From the NCBI RefSeq assembly GCF_900452865.1, contig NZ_UGOZ01000001.1, forward strand, positions 1,364,001-1,428,000: a stretch of DNA of 64,000 nucleotides, in the 5' to 3' direction. Positions within the stretch are counted from its first letter, which is position 1. Each line of letters begins with the position of its first letter. This document shows positions 49,968 through 57,661 of this stretch, one piece after another. The notes under the pieces were generated by a model. It was not told the DNA's origin and did not search any database. It saw only the letters and a program-made list of their open reading frames with translations. This DNA is from Legionella taurinensis. GTDB taxonomy: Bacteria > Pseudomonadota > Gammaproteobacteria > Legionellales > Legionellaceae. A program made the position numbers and the translations under genes.

Positions 49968-50781
49968 CACCTTGTCCATAGCCGGTTTTGATGGCTCCGG
50001 CGGCGCTGGGATTCAGGCGGATTTAAAAACCTTTGCCGCTTTTGGCTGTTATGGCATGACGGTACTCACGGCCCTGCCTGTGCAAAATACCTGCGGGGTC
50101 AAATCCTGCTATGCCATTCCCCTTTCCTGCATTGAGGAGCAGTTGCAGGCCATCTTTGAGGACATTCGGCCGCACAGCGTTAAAATCGGCATGCTTTTCT
50201 CCACCGAAATCATTGAGCTGGTGGCCGCTTTTCTGAAGAAGCAGGCAGCGGACATTCCCATTGTGTTGGATCCGGTGATGGTGGCTAAAAGCGGGGATCC
50301 GTTATTGCAGGAGGAAGCGATCACCGCGTTAAAGGAGCGCCTGATTCCTGTCGTAGACGTCATTACCCCCAACCTTCCTGAGGCGGCCCGTTTGACCGGC
50401 ATGGAAGTAAACAGCACGTCGGACATGCCGTCAGTGGCCGCCCTGGTTCAACAATTGGGCGTGGATACGGTGCTAATCAAAGGCGGTCATTTGCAACAGG
50501 AGGACTGCCTGGATTTCTTTCTTGACAAGCAAGGTGCTTCGCAATGGCTGCACAGCCCTCGTATCCAATCGAAAAATACGCATGGCACTGGCTGTACCTT
50601 GTCAGCCGCCATTGCGGCAGGTCTTGCCAAAGGGAGGTTGCCTTATGAGGCCTGCCTGCATGCCAAGGCGTATTTGTCGGGTGCTATTGCGGCCTCGGCT
50701 GGTCTGTCAATCGGCCACGGGTTTGGCCCGGTTGATCATTTGTATGCTCTGAAGGGAGAATTTTTTAATGAAACTGTCTGA
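49957..50781 (+). CDS. thiD: Hydroxymethylpyrimidine / HMP-phosphate kinase
   Basis: Makes HMP-PP by two successive phosphorylations; 274-residue ribokinase-fold enzyme. It opens TLSIAGFDGSGGAGIQADLK, contains DPVMVAKSGDPLL, NLPEAARLTG, VLIKGGHL, and the anion-hole motif NTHGTGCTLSAAIAAGLAKG. The ATG at 49957 has GAGGAGAGGG upstream and overlaps the thiM end; the frame extends upstream to 49789 inside thiM, but those starts are unlikely. It overlaps tenA by 14 bp. Confidence 0.95.
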   Translation: MRCNTLSIAGFDGSGGAGIQADLKTFAAFGCYGMTVLTALPVQNTCGVKSCYAIPLSCIEEQLQAIFEDIRPHSVKIGMLFSTEIIELVAAFLKKQAADIPIVLDPVMVAKSGDPLLQEEAITALKERLIPVVDVITPNLPEAARLTGMEVNSTSDMPSVAALVQQLGVDTVLIKGGHLQQEDCLDFFLDKQGASQWLHSPRIQSKNTHGTGCTLSAAIAAGLAKGRLPYEACLHAKAYLSGAIAASAGLSIGHGFGPVDHLYALKGEFFNETV

Positions 50782-51421
50782 AAAAGCCTGGCAAACGGCC
50801 ACCCCTGTTATTCAGAAAATTCTTGCCCATCCATTTAATCAGGCTCTGGCTAAAGGCACCCTGGCGTCATCCACCTTTGCTTATTATCTTGAGCAGGACA
50901 GTTTGTATCTGCAGGATTTTGCCCGTTGCCATGCCCTGATTGCAGCGAAGAGTCCGCCGGCTTATGTTCGCCAGTTTTTAGGTTTTGCAGAGTCTGTGTT
51001 TGTTGCCGAGCAGGAATTGGTGCACTGTTTTTTTAAAAAGGAATTTGCCTTTCACGACACAGGCTTAGTCACTCCGGCAACCTTAAGCTATACCAGTTAC
51101 CTGTTGCAAACCTGCAGCCTTTTGCCGGTTGAAGTCGCCGTAGCAGCGGTATTGCCCTGTTTTTGGGTTTATCGCGAAACCGGGTGTTCCATCGCCCGGG
51201 ATGCCGGTGACGATAATCCCTTTTCCCGTTGGATTGAAACCTACTCCAGCGAGGAATTCAGTCAGGCTGTCAATAAGGCAATCGTGATTTTTGATGCGCT
51301 GGGCGCTCAGGCAACAGAAGACGTCAAAACGGCCATGCTCAAGGCATTTTATAACAGCACCTGCCTGGAGTGGCATTTCTGGAACGATGCTTACCATCAT
51401 CGGGTCTTTGATGCTTTTTAA
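50768..51421 (+). CDS. tenA: Aminopyrimidine aminohydrolase / thiaminase II
   Basis: Hydrolyses aminopyrimidine breakdown products to HMP for thiamine salvage; 217-residue helical TenA protein. Conserved parts are LAKGTLASSTFAYYLEQDSLYL, FARCHALIAAKS, the catalytic Cys region VAAVLPCFWVYRETG near residue 135, and YNSTCLEWHFWNDAY. It is last gene of the thi operon, overlapping thiD, which implies coupled translation. Together thiM, thiD and tenA form a salvage set with ThiE joining the halves. Confidence 0.93.
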   Translation: MKLSEKAWQTATPVIQKILAHPFNQALAKGTLASSTFAYYLEQDSLYLQDFARCHALIAAKSPPAYVRQFLGFAESVFVAEQELVHCFFKKEFAFHDTGLVTPATLSYTSYLLQTCSLLPVEVAVAAVLPCFWVYRETGCSIARDAGDDNPFSRWIETYSSEEFSQAVNKAIVIFDALGAQATEDVKTAMLKAFYNSTCLEWHFWNDAYHHRVFDAF

Positions 51422-51555
51422 GGTGAAAGTTATATCCGTGTTATCCCATCAGAGAGAGCGGTAATTAACATGCAAGTGATTTGAATTTAATCAAAAGGAA
51501 TAATTAGTGATTAGAATGTATAATAAGTATAGTCCCACACGTTCTGCCCACCCTT

Positions 51556-53187
51556 ATGGAAAGCAAGCAAGAGATAACTGCGCCATCGCAAAAAGAGTTG
51601 ATCCAGGCGATTGCGACGACGAAAGACAATTTACATAAATACCATCATGATATTACAGGCATCGTGTGGCCTGCGCAGGTCATGAAGGTGATTTTGGGGC
51701 TTAAAGCAGAGAAGCGGGGGCGAAACCAATTACCGTTTCATTATCAGGTGATTGAATACGAGGAAGACGACAGCGGAAAAATGGCTGAGAAAAATGAGGA
51801 TCTTCTCAAAATAGTTCAATTTCTTGAAACAAACGCGGATAAACTGCCTCCCGGACTTCGTTTTCAATTGGCTGTGTTGCTTGATGGCCACTGGACTGCT
51901 GTTGATCACGTGGTCACTTCTAAAGGCATTTCCTGCTTTAATCTTGACGCGGTGATGGATAAGCGCGCTCTGCGATTCTTTCGTAATTACATTAGTCTTC
52001 TGGACAGGGCGAAAGTATTGCATGCGTCCTACATGTACTATGTGAGTGTGCCTCAGTCACCCCTTGAGCGCACCCCAAAAGAAAAAGTGGAAAACATGAT
52101 CCAGACAGATTTGGTCAGTTGCGGTATTTTTATGGCGGATCACTTGTCTTTTTTATCCAGAACCAACGTGTTTCATCATTTAAAAGTCATGGCGGGTGAG
52201 CCTGTTTTTAAAACCTTGGGCCGAAACGACATCAGTCCGCCGTTAGCACCTATTTTCCGCTTGACACAAAGCAGGCATCTGCTAAAGAAACTGTCAGGCG
52301 CCCACGTCAGGACGCCCATTAGTAAAGACAACTCTAAAACCTTAAAAGACGTTCAACAGCAGTCGCTTACCGAGAGCATTAAGTACAATGTCATCGCCAA
52401 GGGAGACAAGCTGCTCGATCAGGCAGTTGTTGACTTAAAGAGCATGGAGTCGTCCGACATCGCCGCTCTGTTTGCTGGTGATTTGATGAGCCGGCTGGCT
52501 GCTTATGTAAACCATCATTCTCCGGTGGTGAATCAGCTTGTGGGCCTCATCTACACCAGGATAACGGAGTGTAAAGCGATAAACGATGAGACCGTGATGC
52601 AAATCATGGCGGCTATACATCAGATTATTCTGGCAAAGGACAGTGACCTCAGCAAACTCAATGCCATTAATGATTTATTGCTGACCCGTTTGCCAAGGAA
52701 CGATGTCAATACGTCTCGTCTGATGGCCGCATCCATCTGCTTCACCGCCTTTCAAATTCAGGATAACCATGCCTTATGGCAATTTTATGCCGCGATGATG
52801 CAGCATCCAGGCAATACAGGATTAAACCATCATACCAATTCGTTTTTTAGTACACCGACGAAGTTGACCCCTGCGTTGTCTACCCACATTGAAAAAGCGG
52901 TGAAAGTGCAATTGTTAATTAATGCGGTTGACGCCCTGCATCAGGGCCATGATTCGCCGCTGGATACGCTGTCGGATAAGATGCAGCAGTTTATCAAAAA
53001 ATCCCGGACGTTTGAGGTGAAGACCACCAAAAGTGAAAGCCTGTTACAGCAAATTCTACTGGCTGGCAGTGACAAGTCCAGGCTTCAGGCCATTGCGCTT
53101 GAGTTAGAAACCAATAAAGCAGCGATTCTTTTGGAGTTTGGTTTTGAACGTGAGTCACCGTCGTCTGAACAGTCGCTGAATCAGTAG
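51556..53187 (+). CDS. CE-clan (YopJ/Ulp1-like) cysteine protease or acetyltransferase; effector candidate
   Basis: A 543-residue soluble protein. The N-terminal 200 residues show a CE-clan active site: H112 in LDGHWTAVDHVV, D131 in CFNLDAVMD, Q183 and C189 in IQTDLVSCGIFMADHL. The H-to-acid spacing of 19 equals that of YopJ (H109-E128), and Gln lies six residues before Cys as in Ulp1. Members are deubiquitinases, deSUMOylases or Ser/Thr acetyltransferases acting on host proteins. The remaining 340 residues are helical with no match. A -10 box TATAAT lies at 51519-51524; there is no clear ribosome binding site before the ATG at 51556. An effector role is an inference. Confidence 0.68.
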   Translation: MESKQEITAPSQKELIQAIATTKDNLHKYHHDITGIVWPAQVMKVILGLKAEKRGRNQLPFHYQVIEYEEDDSGKMAEKNEDLLKIVQFLETNADKLPPGLRFQLAVLLDGHWTAVDHVVTSKGISCFNLDAVMDKRALRFFRNYISLLDRAKVLHASYMYYVSVPQSPLERTPKEKVENMIQTDLVSCGIFMADHLSFLSRTNVFHHLKVMAGEPVFKTLGRNDISPPLAPIFRLTQSRHLLKKLSGAHVRTPISKDNSKTLKDVQQQSLTESIKYNVIAKGDKLLDQAVVDLKSMESSDIAALFAGDLMSRLAAYVNHHSPVVNQLVGLIYTRITECKAINDETVMQIMAAIHQIILAKDSDLSKLNAINDLLLTRLPRNDVNTSRLMAASICFTAFQIQDNHALWQFYAAMMQHPGNTGLNHHTNSFFSTPTKLTPALSTHIEKAVKVQLLINAVDALHQGHDSPLDTLSDKMQQFIKKSRTFEVKTTKSESLLQQILLAGSDKSRLQAIALELETNKAAILLEFGFERESPSSEQSLNQ

Positions 53188-53246
53188 TTGTCAATGCCCG
53201 ATAAATATGTCAAAACAGAAGTATCTCAAGCAGGGTTTATAATGGA

Positions 53247-53900
53247 ATGTTCACGCTTTTAAGAAAACTCAGGTTTTTATTTCTCTTTTTTGTTTTACTG
53301 CTCTTTTGCCTGACTAAAGCCGTGGAGGCGCAGGTGGATTTGTGGCGTCTGACCGATTTTGTTCTGGTTATTCTCATTGTCACCAGCCTCGTGGTGATAG
53401 GCGAACAGGAGCATCGCTTATTGTTCTGGCTTACGGTGCTTGGCATATTGCAGGTTGCAAGCCAGATGATCATTAATGTCTGGGGGTCGCAACTGCCCAT
53501 CGAGGCATTCAAATCCTTTCTCGCCATGATTTTTTTCGTGTTGATGACCGTCGCCTGCATACGCCTGACCCTTAAGGACGAGTCCATTAACATCACAACC
53601 CTGTTTGGATCGCTGTCTTCCTATGTTTTTATCGGTTTAGCCTTCGCCTATCTCTATCTTATGATTTATGTGCTCGATAATCAGTCCCTTTCCGGTTTAC
53701 GGCCCCATGAAGAGGTGCGGGCAATTTACTATTCGTTCAGTACCCTGACTACGGTTGGGTTTGGGGATATTTTAGCCACCAAGCCTGTCATGCAGACCTT
53801 GACCTGGATGGAAGCTTTTTGTGGTCAGGCTTACATGGCTATTTTTATTTCACAACTGGTTGGGCGTTTTGTTGCAGAAAAAATGACAGAAAAGGCATGA
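53247..53900 (+). CDS. Two-pore-loop-type potassium channel subunit
   Basis: A 217-residue membrane protein with about five to six helices; the last two flank a pore loop with the K+ selectivity filter TTVGFGD (in YYSFSTLTTVGFGDILATK). No S4-like voltage sensor and no cytoplasmic RCK domain are present, so it is a simple ion-channel-family protein forming tetramers in the inner membrane. The N terminus is one hydrophobic helix (LFLFFVLLLFCLTKAV). Start at 53247 not supported by a clear ribosome binding site. A hairpin follows the stop. Confidence 0.88.
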   Translation: MFTLLRKLRFLFLFFVLLLFCLTKAVEAQVDLWRLTDFVLVILIVTSLVVIGEQEHRLLFWLTVLGILQVASQMIINVWGSQLPIEAFKSFLAMIFFVLMTVACIRLTLKDESINITTLFGSLSSYVFIGLAFAYLYLMIYVLDNQSLSGLRPHEEVRAIYYSFSTLTTVGFGDILATKPVMQTLTWMEAFCGQAYMAIFISQLVGRFVAEKMTEKA

Positions 53901-53912
53901 ATCAGTGGCCTT

Positions 53913-53933
53913 GGGCTGCACGGTGTGCAGCCC
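53913..53933. terminator. Hairpin between convergent genes
   Basis: GGGCTGCAC and GTGCAGCCC form a perfect 9-bp stem with a 3-nt loop, between the channel gene (+) and the downstream minus-strand gene. It has no T-run. Confidence 0.5.
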
Positions 53934-53952
53934 ATGAAGGGTCAATCAGACG

Positions 53953-54351
53953 TTATTTCATTTTAGCCTGAACTGTGGCTTCCTGCTCGTTATTTTCTTC
54001 ATTGCCGTTTGGCAAGGGAGCCGTAAGAATGTTTAAAAGATGGACTCCGACATCGGCTATCTGCACAGGAACCGGCAGTATTTTGTCGCCGATGAGCAGT
54101 GAGCCAATTAGACTTGACTCCTGGCCGGAATTGAAAAGTAAAGCGACACTTTTTTCCAGGTCAGTGGCGTTCTCACGCATGCTTAACAGTGTAAATCCAT
54201 GGGTACAAAAATCAAAGACAAAGCGCGCGGTATGTTCCTGCGGATTAGAGTAGAGTTGGTACAACGAGGCAAGAAGAGCCGCTGAATTTAAGCCCGTCTT
54301 AACCGTGTTAACGCTCACATAATCTTTAAACATTCCAAATTTAGATAACAT
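53953..54351 (-). CDS. Tandem-duplicated hypothetical protein, copy 2
   Basis: A 132-residue protein with moderately hydrophobic helices (GLNSAALLASLYQLY, QIADVGVHLLNILTAPLP) and an acidic Gln/Glu-rich tail ending QAKMK. It is a close paralog of the gene at 54495-54896; the C-terminal 25 residues are nearly identical. The start at 54351 matches the paralog (LSKFGMFKDYVSVNTVK versus LSKFGLFKDYASVNTVK). The DNA upstream of both is also alike. Function unknown; the helices may associate with membranes. Confidence 0.7.
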   Translation of the reverse strand: MLSKFGMFKDYVSVNTVKTGLNSAALLASLYQLYSNPQEHTARFVFDFCTHGFTLLSMRENATDLEKSVALLFNSGQESSLIGSLLIGDKILPVPVQIADVGVHLLNILTAPLPNGNEENNEQEATVQAKMK

Positions 54352-54421
54352 GGTACTCTTCAAACAATTAAGGAAGGGCAATTAAACCTTTTTTATGAAA
54401 AAAAGCAAGTCCATTTTCGCG

Positions 54422-54490
54422 TTTCAGTCTGTTGAAGACAACGGATGGGTGTCGATCGCTTCCCGGAACTGGAGTCTGAGCAATCCCTCA
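54422..54490 (+). pseudogene. Truncated 5' fragment of nosP (duplication scar)
   Basis: About 70 bp reading TTTCAGTCTGTTGAAGAC and on closely matches 55087-55155 inside the start of the nosP gene (for example CGCTTCCCGGAACTGGA in both). Here it has no start codon and no continuation. It lies upstream of copy 2 of the duplicated gene in the same relative position as nosP lies upstream of copy 1, so it is a leftover of a tandem duplication that included the beginning of nosP. Confidence 0.85.
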
Positions 54491-54494
54491 GTCG

Positions 54495-54896
54495 TTATTT
54501 CATTTTAGCCTGGGCGGTGGCTTCCTGCTCGTGATTTTCTTCATTGCCGTTTGGCAAGGGGGCCGTAAGAATGTTTAAAAGATGGACCCCAAGATCGACT
54601 ACCTGCACAGGAACCGGCAGTACCTTACTGTCGATGAGCAGTGAGATGATAAGGCATGACACCAGGCTTGAATTTAAAAGTAAAGCGGCATTTTTTTCCA
54701 CGTCAGAGGCGTTATCACGCAGGCTTAACAGTGTGTATCCATGAGCAAGAAAGCCAAAAACAAAGAGCGGGTTATCTTCCTGCAGTGCATTAGAATAGAC
54801 CTCATACCCTGAGACTAGAAGACCCGCTAAATTGAAGCCCTTCTTAACCGTGTTAACGCTCGCATAGTCTTTAAACAGTCCAAACTTAGATAACAT
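54495..54896 (-). CDS. Tandem-duplicated hypothetical protein, copy 1
   Basis: A 133-residue paralog of the previous gene (about two-thirds identical by eye). Helices: GFNLAGLLVSGYEVYSNAL, LFVFGFLAHGYTLLSLRD, LVSCLIISLLIDSKVLPVPVQ. It is divergent from nosP, 175 bp apart, and its promoter lies in the shared spacer. No family recognised. The adjacency to nosP, partly duplicated as well, may mean that the gene and the NO circuit are co-regulated, but this is inference. Confidence 0.7.
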   Translation of the reverse strand: MLSKFGLFKDYASVNTVKKGFNLAGLLVSGYEVYSNALQEDNPLFVFGFLAHGYTLLSLRDNASDVEKNAALLLNSSLVSCLIISLLIDSKVLPVPVQVVDLGVHLLNILTAPLPNGNEENHEQEATAQAKMK

Positions 54897-55071
54897 GATA
54901 ATTCTTTGAACAATTAAGGAGGGGGGATTAAACTCTTCTTATGAAAGAAAAGCAAGTCCATTTTCGCGCAATAAAGCATGAAGGGGTTCTTATCCTGCCT
55001 CAATAGTCTTAAATTTAGTCTATAATTCTTTAAATACTTATGGAAACAGCAACATAGCCCAAGGAGTCTGC

Positions 55072-56226
55072 ATGGAAGTCAAGGCCTTTCAGTATGTTGA
55101 AGACAAAGGATGGAGTGTCGAACGCTTCCCGGAACTGGATTCTGAGCAGTCTCTTATCATTGTGTTTGCCGCCCCGGATTTTTATAACAACCCAGCCCCA
55201 ATCAAGGAGCTGGCGTCGTTTTATAAAAAAGCCAAAATGATTGGCTGTTCCACCGCGGGTGAAATTTTCGGCCCCAGTATCTTTGACAAAAGCCTCTCGG
55301 TGGTCATTATTCAGTTTGCTAAAACCCCGATCCTGATTGCCAAGGCGGAAGTCAAAAATAACCAGGACTCTTTTGAAGCAGGAAAACACATTGCCCAACA
55401 ACTGATGCGCGATGATTTGCAAAGTATTTTTGTCCTGTCCGACGGCTTAAATGTCAATGGTTCGGAATTGGTCAAAGGGTTGAATTCGCAAGGGAAGGGG
55501 ATGCTTATCTCGGGAGGACTGGCAGGTGACAGCAGCGCATTTAAAAATACCTGGACTATTTTTAATGGTGAAATCATCACTGATCATATCGTGGCAGTCG
55601 GTTTTTATGGCGAACACATTACCATAGCCCATGCGTCCAAAGGCGGGTGGGATATTTTTGGGCCCGCGCGTCATATCACGCGCTCTGAGCAAAATATTCT
55701 TTACGAACTGGATAACCAGCCCGCCTTGTCCCTGTATAAGGAGTACCTGGGAGAACGTGCGGCCGAACTGCCGGCCTCGGGTTTATTGTTCCCTTTAGCC
55801 ATCTGGGACAACGCGGAAAAAGACGCCACCCCGGTGGTGCGCACCATTCTTGGAATTGATGAAAAGGAAAAGGCCCTGATTTTTGCGGGTGACATGCCGG
55901 TTGGGTATTACGCGCAATTGATGCGCGCCAATTTTGACCGGCTGATTAACAGTGCCAGTGAAGCGGGTGAAATGGCAAAGAACAGTGTTTTTGTCCAACA
56001 GCCCACGAACAAAGACCATGTGGTCACCATCAGTATCAGTTGCGTTGGCAGGCGGCTATTGCTTGGGGAGCGCACGGAAGAAGAAACGGAGTCGACCTTT
56101 GAAGCCTTTCCTAACGGCACAACCCAGGTCGGGTTTTATTCGTATGGAGAATTATCGCCACTGGCTTCCGGCGAGTGTCGATTGCATAACCAGACCATGA
56201 CGCTGACCACTTTTATGGAAAAATAA
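55072..56226 (+). CDS. nosP: FIST-domain NO-sensing protein (NosP-like)
   Basis: A 384-residue FIST_N plus FIST_C protein. FIST_N: DSEQSLIIVFAAPDFYNNPA, then KMIGCSTAGEIFGPSIFDKS and SIFVLSDGLNVNGSELVKG. FIST_C: TPVVRTILGIDEKEKALIFAGD and the GFYSYGELSPLASGECRLHN ending (G-F-Y-S-Y-G-E motif). In L. pneumophila the equivalent (Lpg0279) is a heme protein that senses NO and inhibits the adjacent kinase. Same gene order here: kinase starts 19 bp after the stop, then a GGDEF-EAL regulator. The heme ligand cannot be fixed by eye. Cytoplasmic; start at 55072 follows AAGGAG. Confidence 0.88.
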   Translation: MEVKAFQYVEDKGWSVERFPELDSEQSLIIVFAAPDFYNNPAPIKELASFYKKAKMIGCSTAGEIFGPSIFDKSLSVVIIQFAKTPILIAKAEVKNNQDSFEAGKHIAQQLMRDDLQSIFVLSDGLNVNGSELVKGLNSQGKGMLISGGLAGDSSAFKNTWTIFNGEIITDHIVAVGFYGEHITIAHASKGGWDIFGPARHITRSEQNILYELDNQPALSLYKEYLGERAAELPASGLLFPLAIWDNAEKDATPVVRTILGIDEKEKALIFAGDMPVGYYAQLMRANFDRLINSASEAGEMAKNSVFVQQPTNKDHVVTISISCVGRRLLLGERTEEETESTFEAFPNGTTQVGFYSYGELSPLASGECRLHNQTMTLTTFMEK

Positions 56227-56245
56227 AGCCTTGGATGGGGAAGAA

Positions 56246-57661
56246 ATGGAACTGCATAAGTTACTCTATCGTCAACTGAACCGCACCGAGTGCAAGGTTG
56301 ATGCGCCGCCCAAGGACATCCGGCATTGGGAGGAATTTCTTTCCCGCATTAATAAAACATACCAGGAAGCCGACATGGAGCGTTACATGCTGGAACGCTC
56401 CATGGACCTCTCTTCGCGCGAGATGATGATGTTGAATCAACGCCTGGAGAATGCGCAAAAAATAGCCAAATTGTGCTACTGGCATTATGATTATGAAACG
56501 CAGCATGTGACCTGGTCTAAAGAAATTTACAATCTGGCGGCTTTGCCGGTCGGCCATAACAGCCGTGATGATTTTATGGCGATCGTCCATCCTGATGATC
56601 GCGACAAACTGCTTGAGCTCGTTGATCGCGCCATTCATGAGCGCATCAACTACGAGTATGACATGCGGGTCCTCAACAATGAAGGGCAATACGGCTGGTT
56701 TCGGACAGTAGCCCATTGCCTTGAGGATCCCCTGAAACTGGCAGGCGTGCTGATTGATGTCACCGGCAGTAAAAAGGACGAGGCGAAGATTAAGGAATTA
56801 AACCAGAAATTATTAGTCAGTGCGCGCCGTGCCGGTATGTCAGAGATCGCGACATTTATTCTGCACAACATTGGCAATGTTTTAAACAGCCTCAACATTT
56901 CCCTGGGCAGCTTAAAAGAGAGTATGGAGCAGCCCTACTTTGAAAAACTGAAAAAAATAACCGCATTGATCGAGGAAAATCGCCATAACCTGAGTAAATT
57001 TTTAACCGAGGATGAAAAAGGCCGATTAATCCCCGATTATTTAGTTGCGCTTAGTGACATGATTAGAAAACAAAATGAAAGTAATCAGGATGAACTCGTA
57101 AGCATTGAAAATAACCTGCAGCACATCAAGGACATCGTTGCCATGCAGCAGACCTTTGGCGGGGTGTCTGGCGTGGATGAACGGGTACTCCTGTCTGAAC
57201 AATTGGAAACCACCCTGCAGATGTTGGTGAATCCTCATAAAGACAAGGTGCTGACCATCCATAAACAGTTCATTCCGGGCGCCTATGTAGTGACAGATCG
57301 CTCAAAATTACTGCAGATTTTAATTAATCTGGTTCAGAATGCCAAAGAATCGGTTTACAGCAATACAAACGAGCAGGAAAAAAAAGTCGAATTAATCATT
57401 GAAAAGGACCAGGACAATTACGTGGTTCGGGTTATTGACAACGGGGATGGTATTTTACCGGAAAACCTCAATCGTATCTTTTCCTTTGGGTTCACCACCA
57501 AGAAGGATGGGCATGGGTTTGGTCTGCACAGCAGCGCCATCGCTGCCCAAAACATCGGCGGCTCTTTGGCTGCCCGCAGTGACGGTCCCGGCAAGGGGGC
57601 GGAGTTTATCTTGAAACTGCCGATTAAGCGGGCACAGGATGGAGCGATATTCAATGAATAA
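56246..57661 (+). CDS. Atypical PAS histidine kinase of the NosP circuit
   Basis: A 471-residue cytoplasmic sensor kinase. Residues 55-185 are PAS-like (KLCYWHYDYETQHVTWSKEI, then VLIDVTGSKKDE). The phospho-acceptor helix is non-canonical: SEIATFILHNIGNVLNSLNI, where His sits in LHNIGN, as in the Lpl0330/Lpg0278 kinases. The ATPase domain has the N-box LVQNAKESV, VIDNGDGILPENLNRIFSFG and GHGFGLHSSAIAA. The start at 56246 follows GGGGAAG. It should phosphorylate the downstream GGDEF-EAL regulator, whose gene it overlaps by 8 bp, under inhibition by NO-bound NosP. Confidence 0.9.
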   Translation: MELHKLLYRQLNRTECKVDAPPKDIRHWEEFLSRINKTYQEADMERYMLERSMDLSSREMMMLNQRLENAQKIAKLCYWHYDYETQHVTWSKEIYNLAALPVGHNSRDDFMAIVHPDDRDKLLELVDRAIHERINYEYDMRVLNNEGQYGWFRTVAHCLEDPLKLAGVLIDVTGSKKDEAKIKELNQKLLVSARRAGMSEIATFILHNIGNVLNSLNISLGSLKESMEQPYFEKLKKITALIEENRHNLSKFLTEDEKGRLIPDYLVALSDMIRKQNESNQDELVSIENNLQHIKDIVAMQQTFGGVSGVDERVLLSEQLETTLQMLVNPHKDKVLTIHKQFIPGAYVVTDRSKLLQILINLVQNAKESVYSNTNEQEKKVELIIEKDQDNYVVRVIDNGDGILPENLNRIFSFGFTTKKDGHGFGLHSSAIAAQNIGGSLAARSDGPGKGAEFILKLPIKRAQDGAIFNE

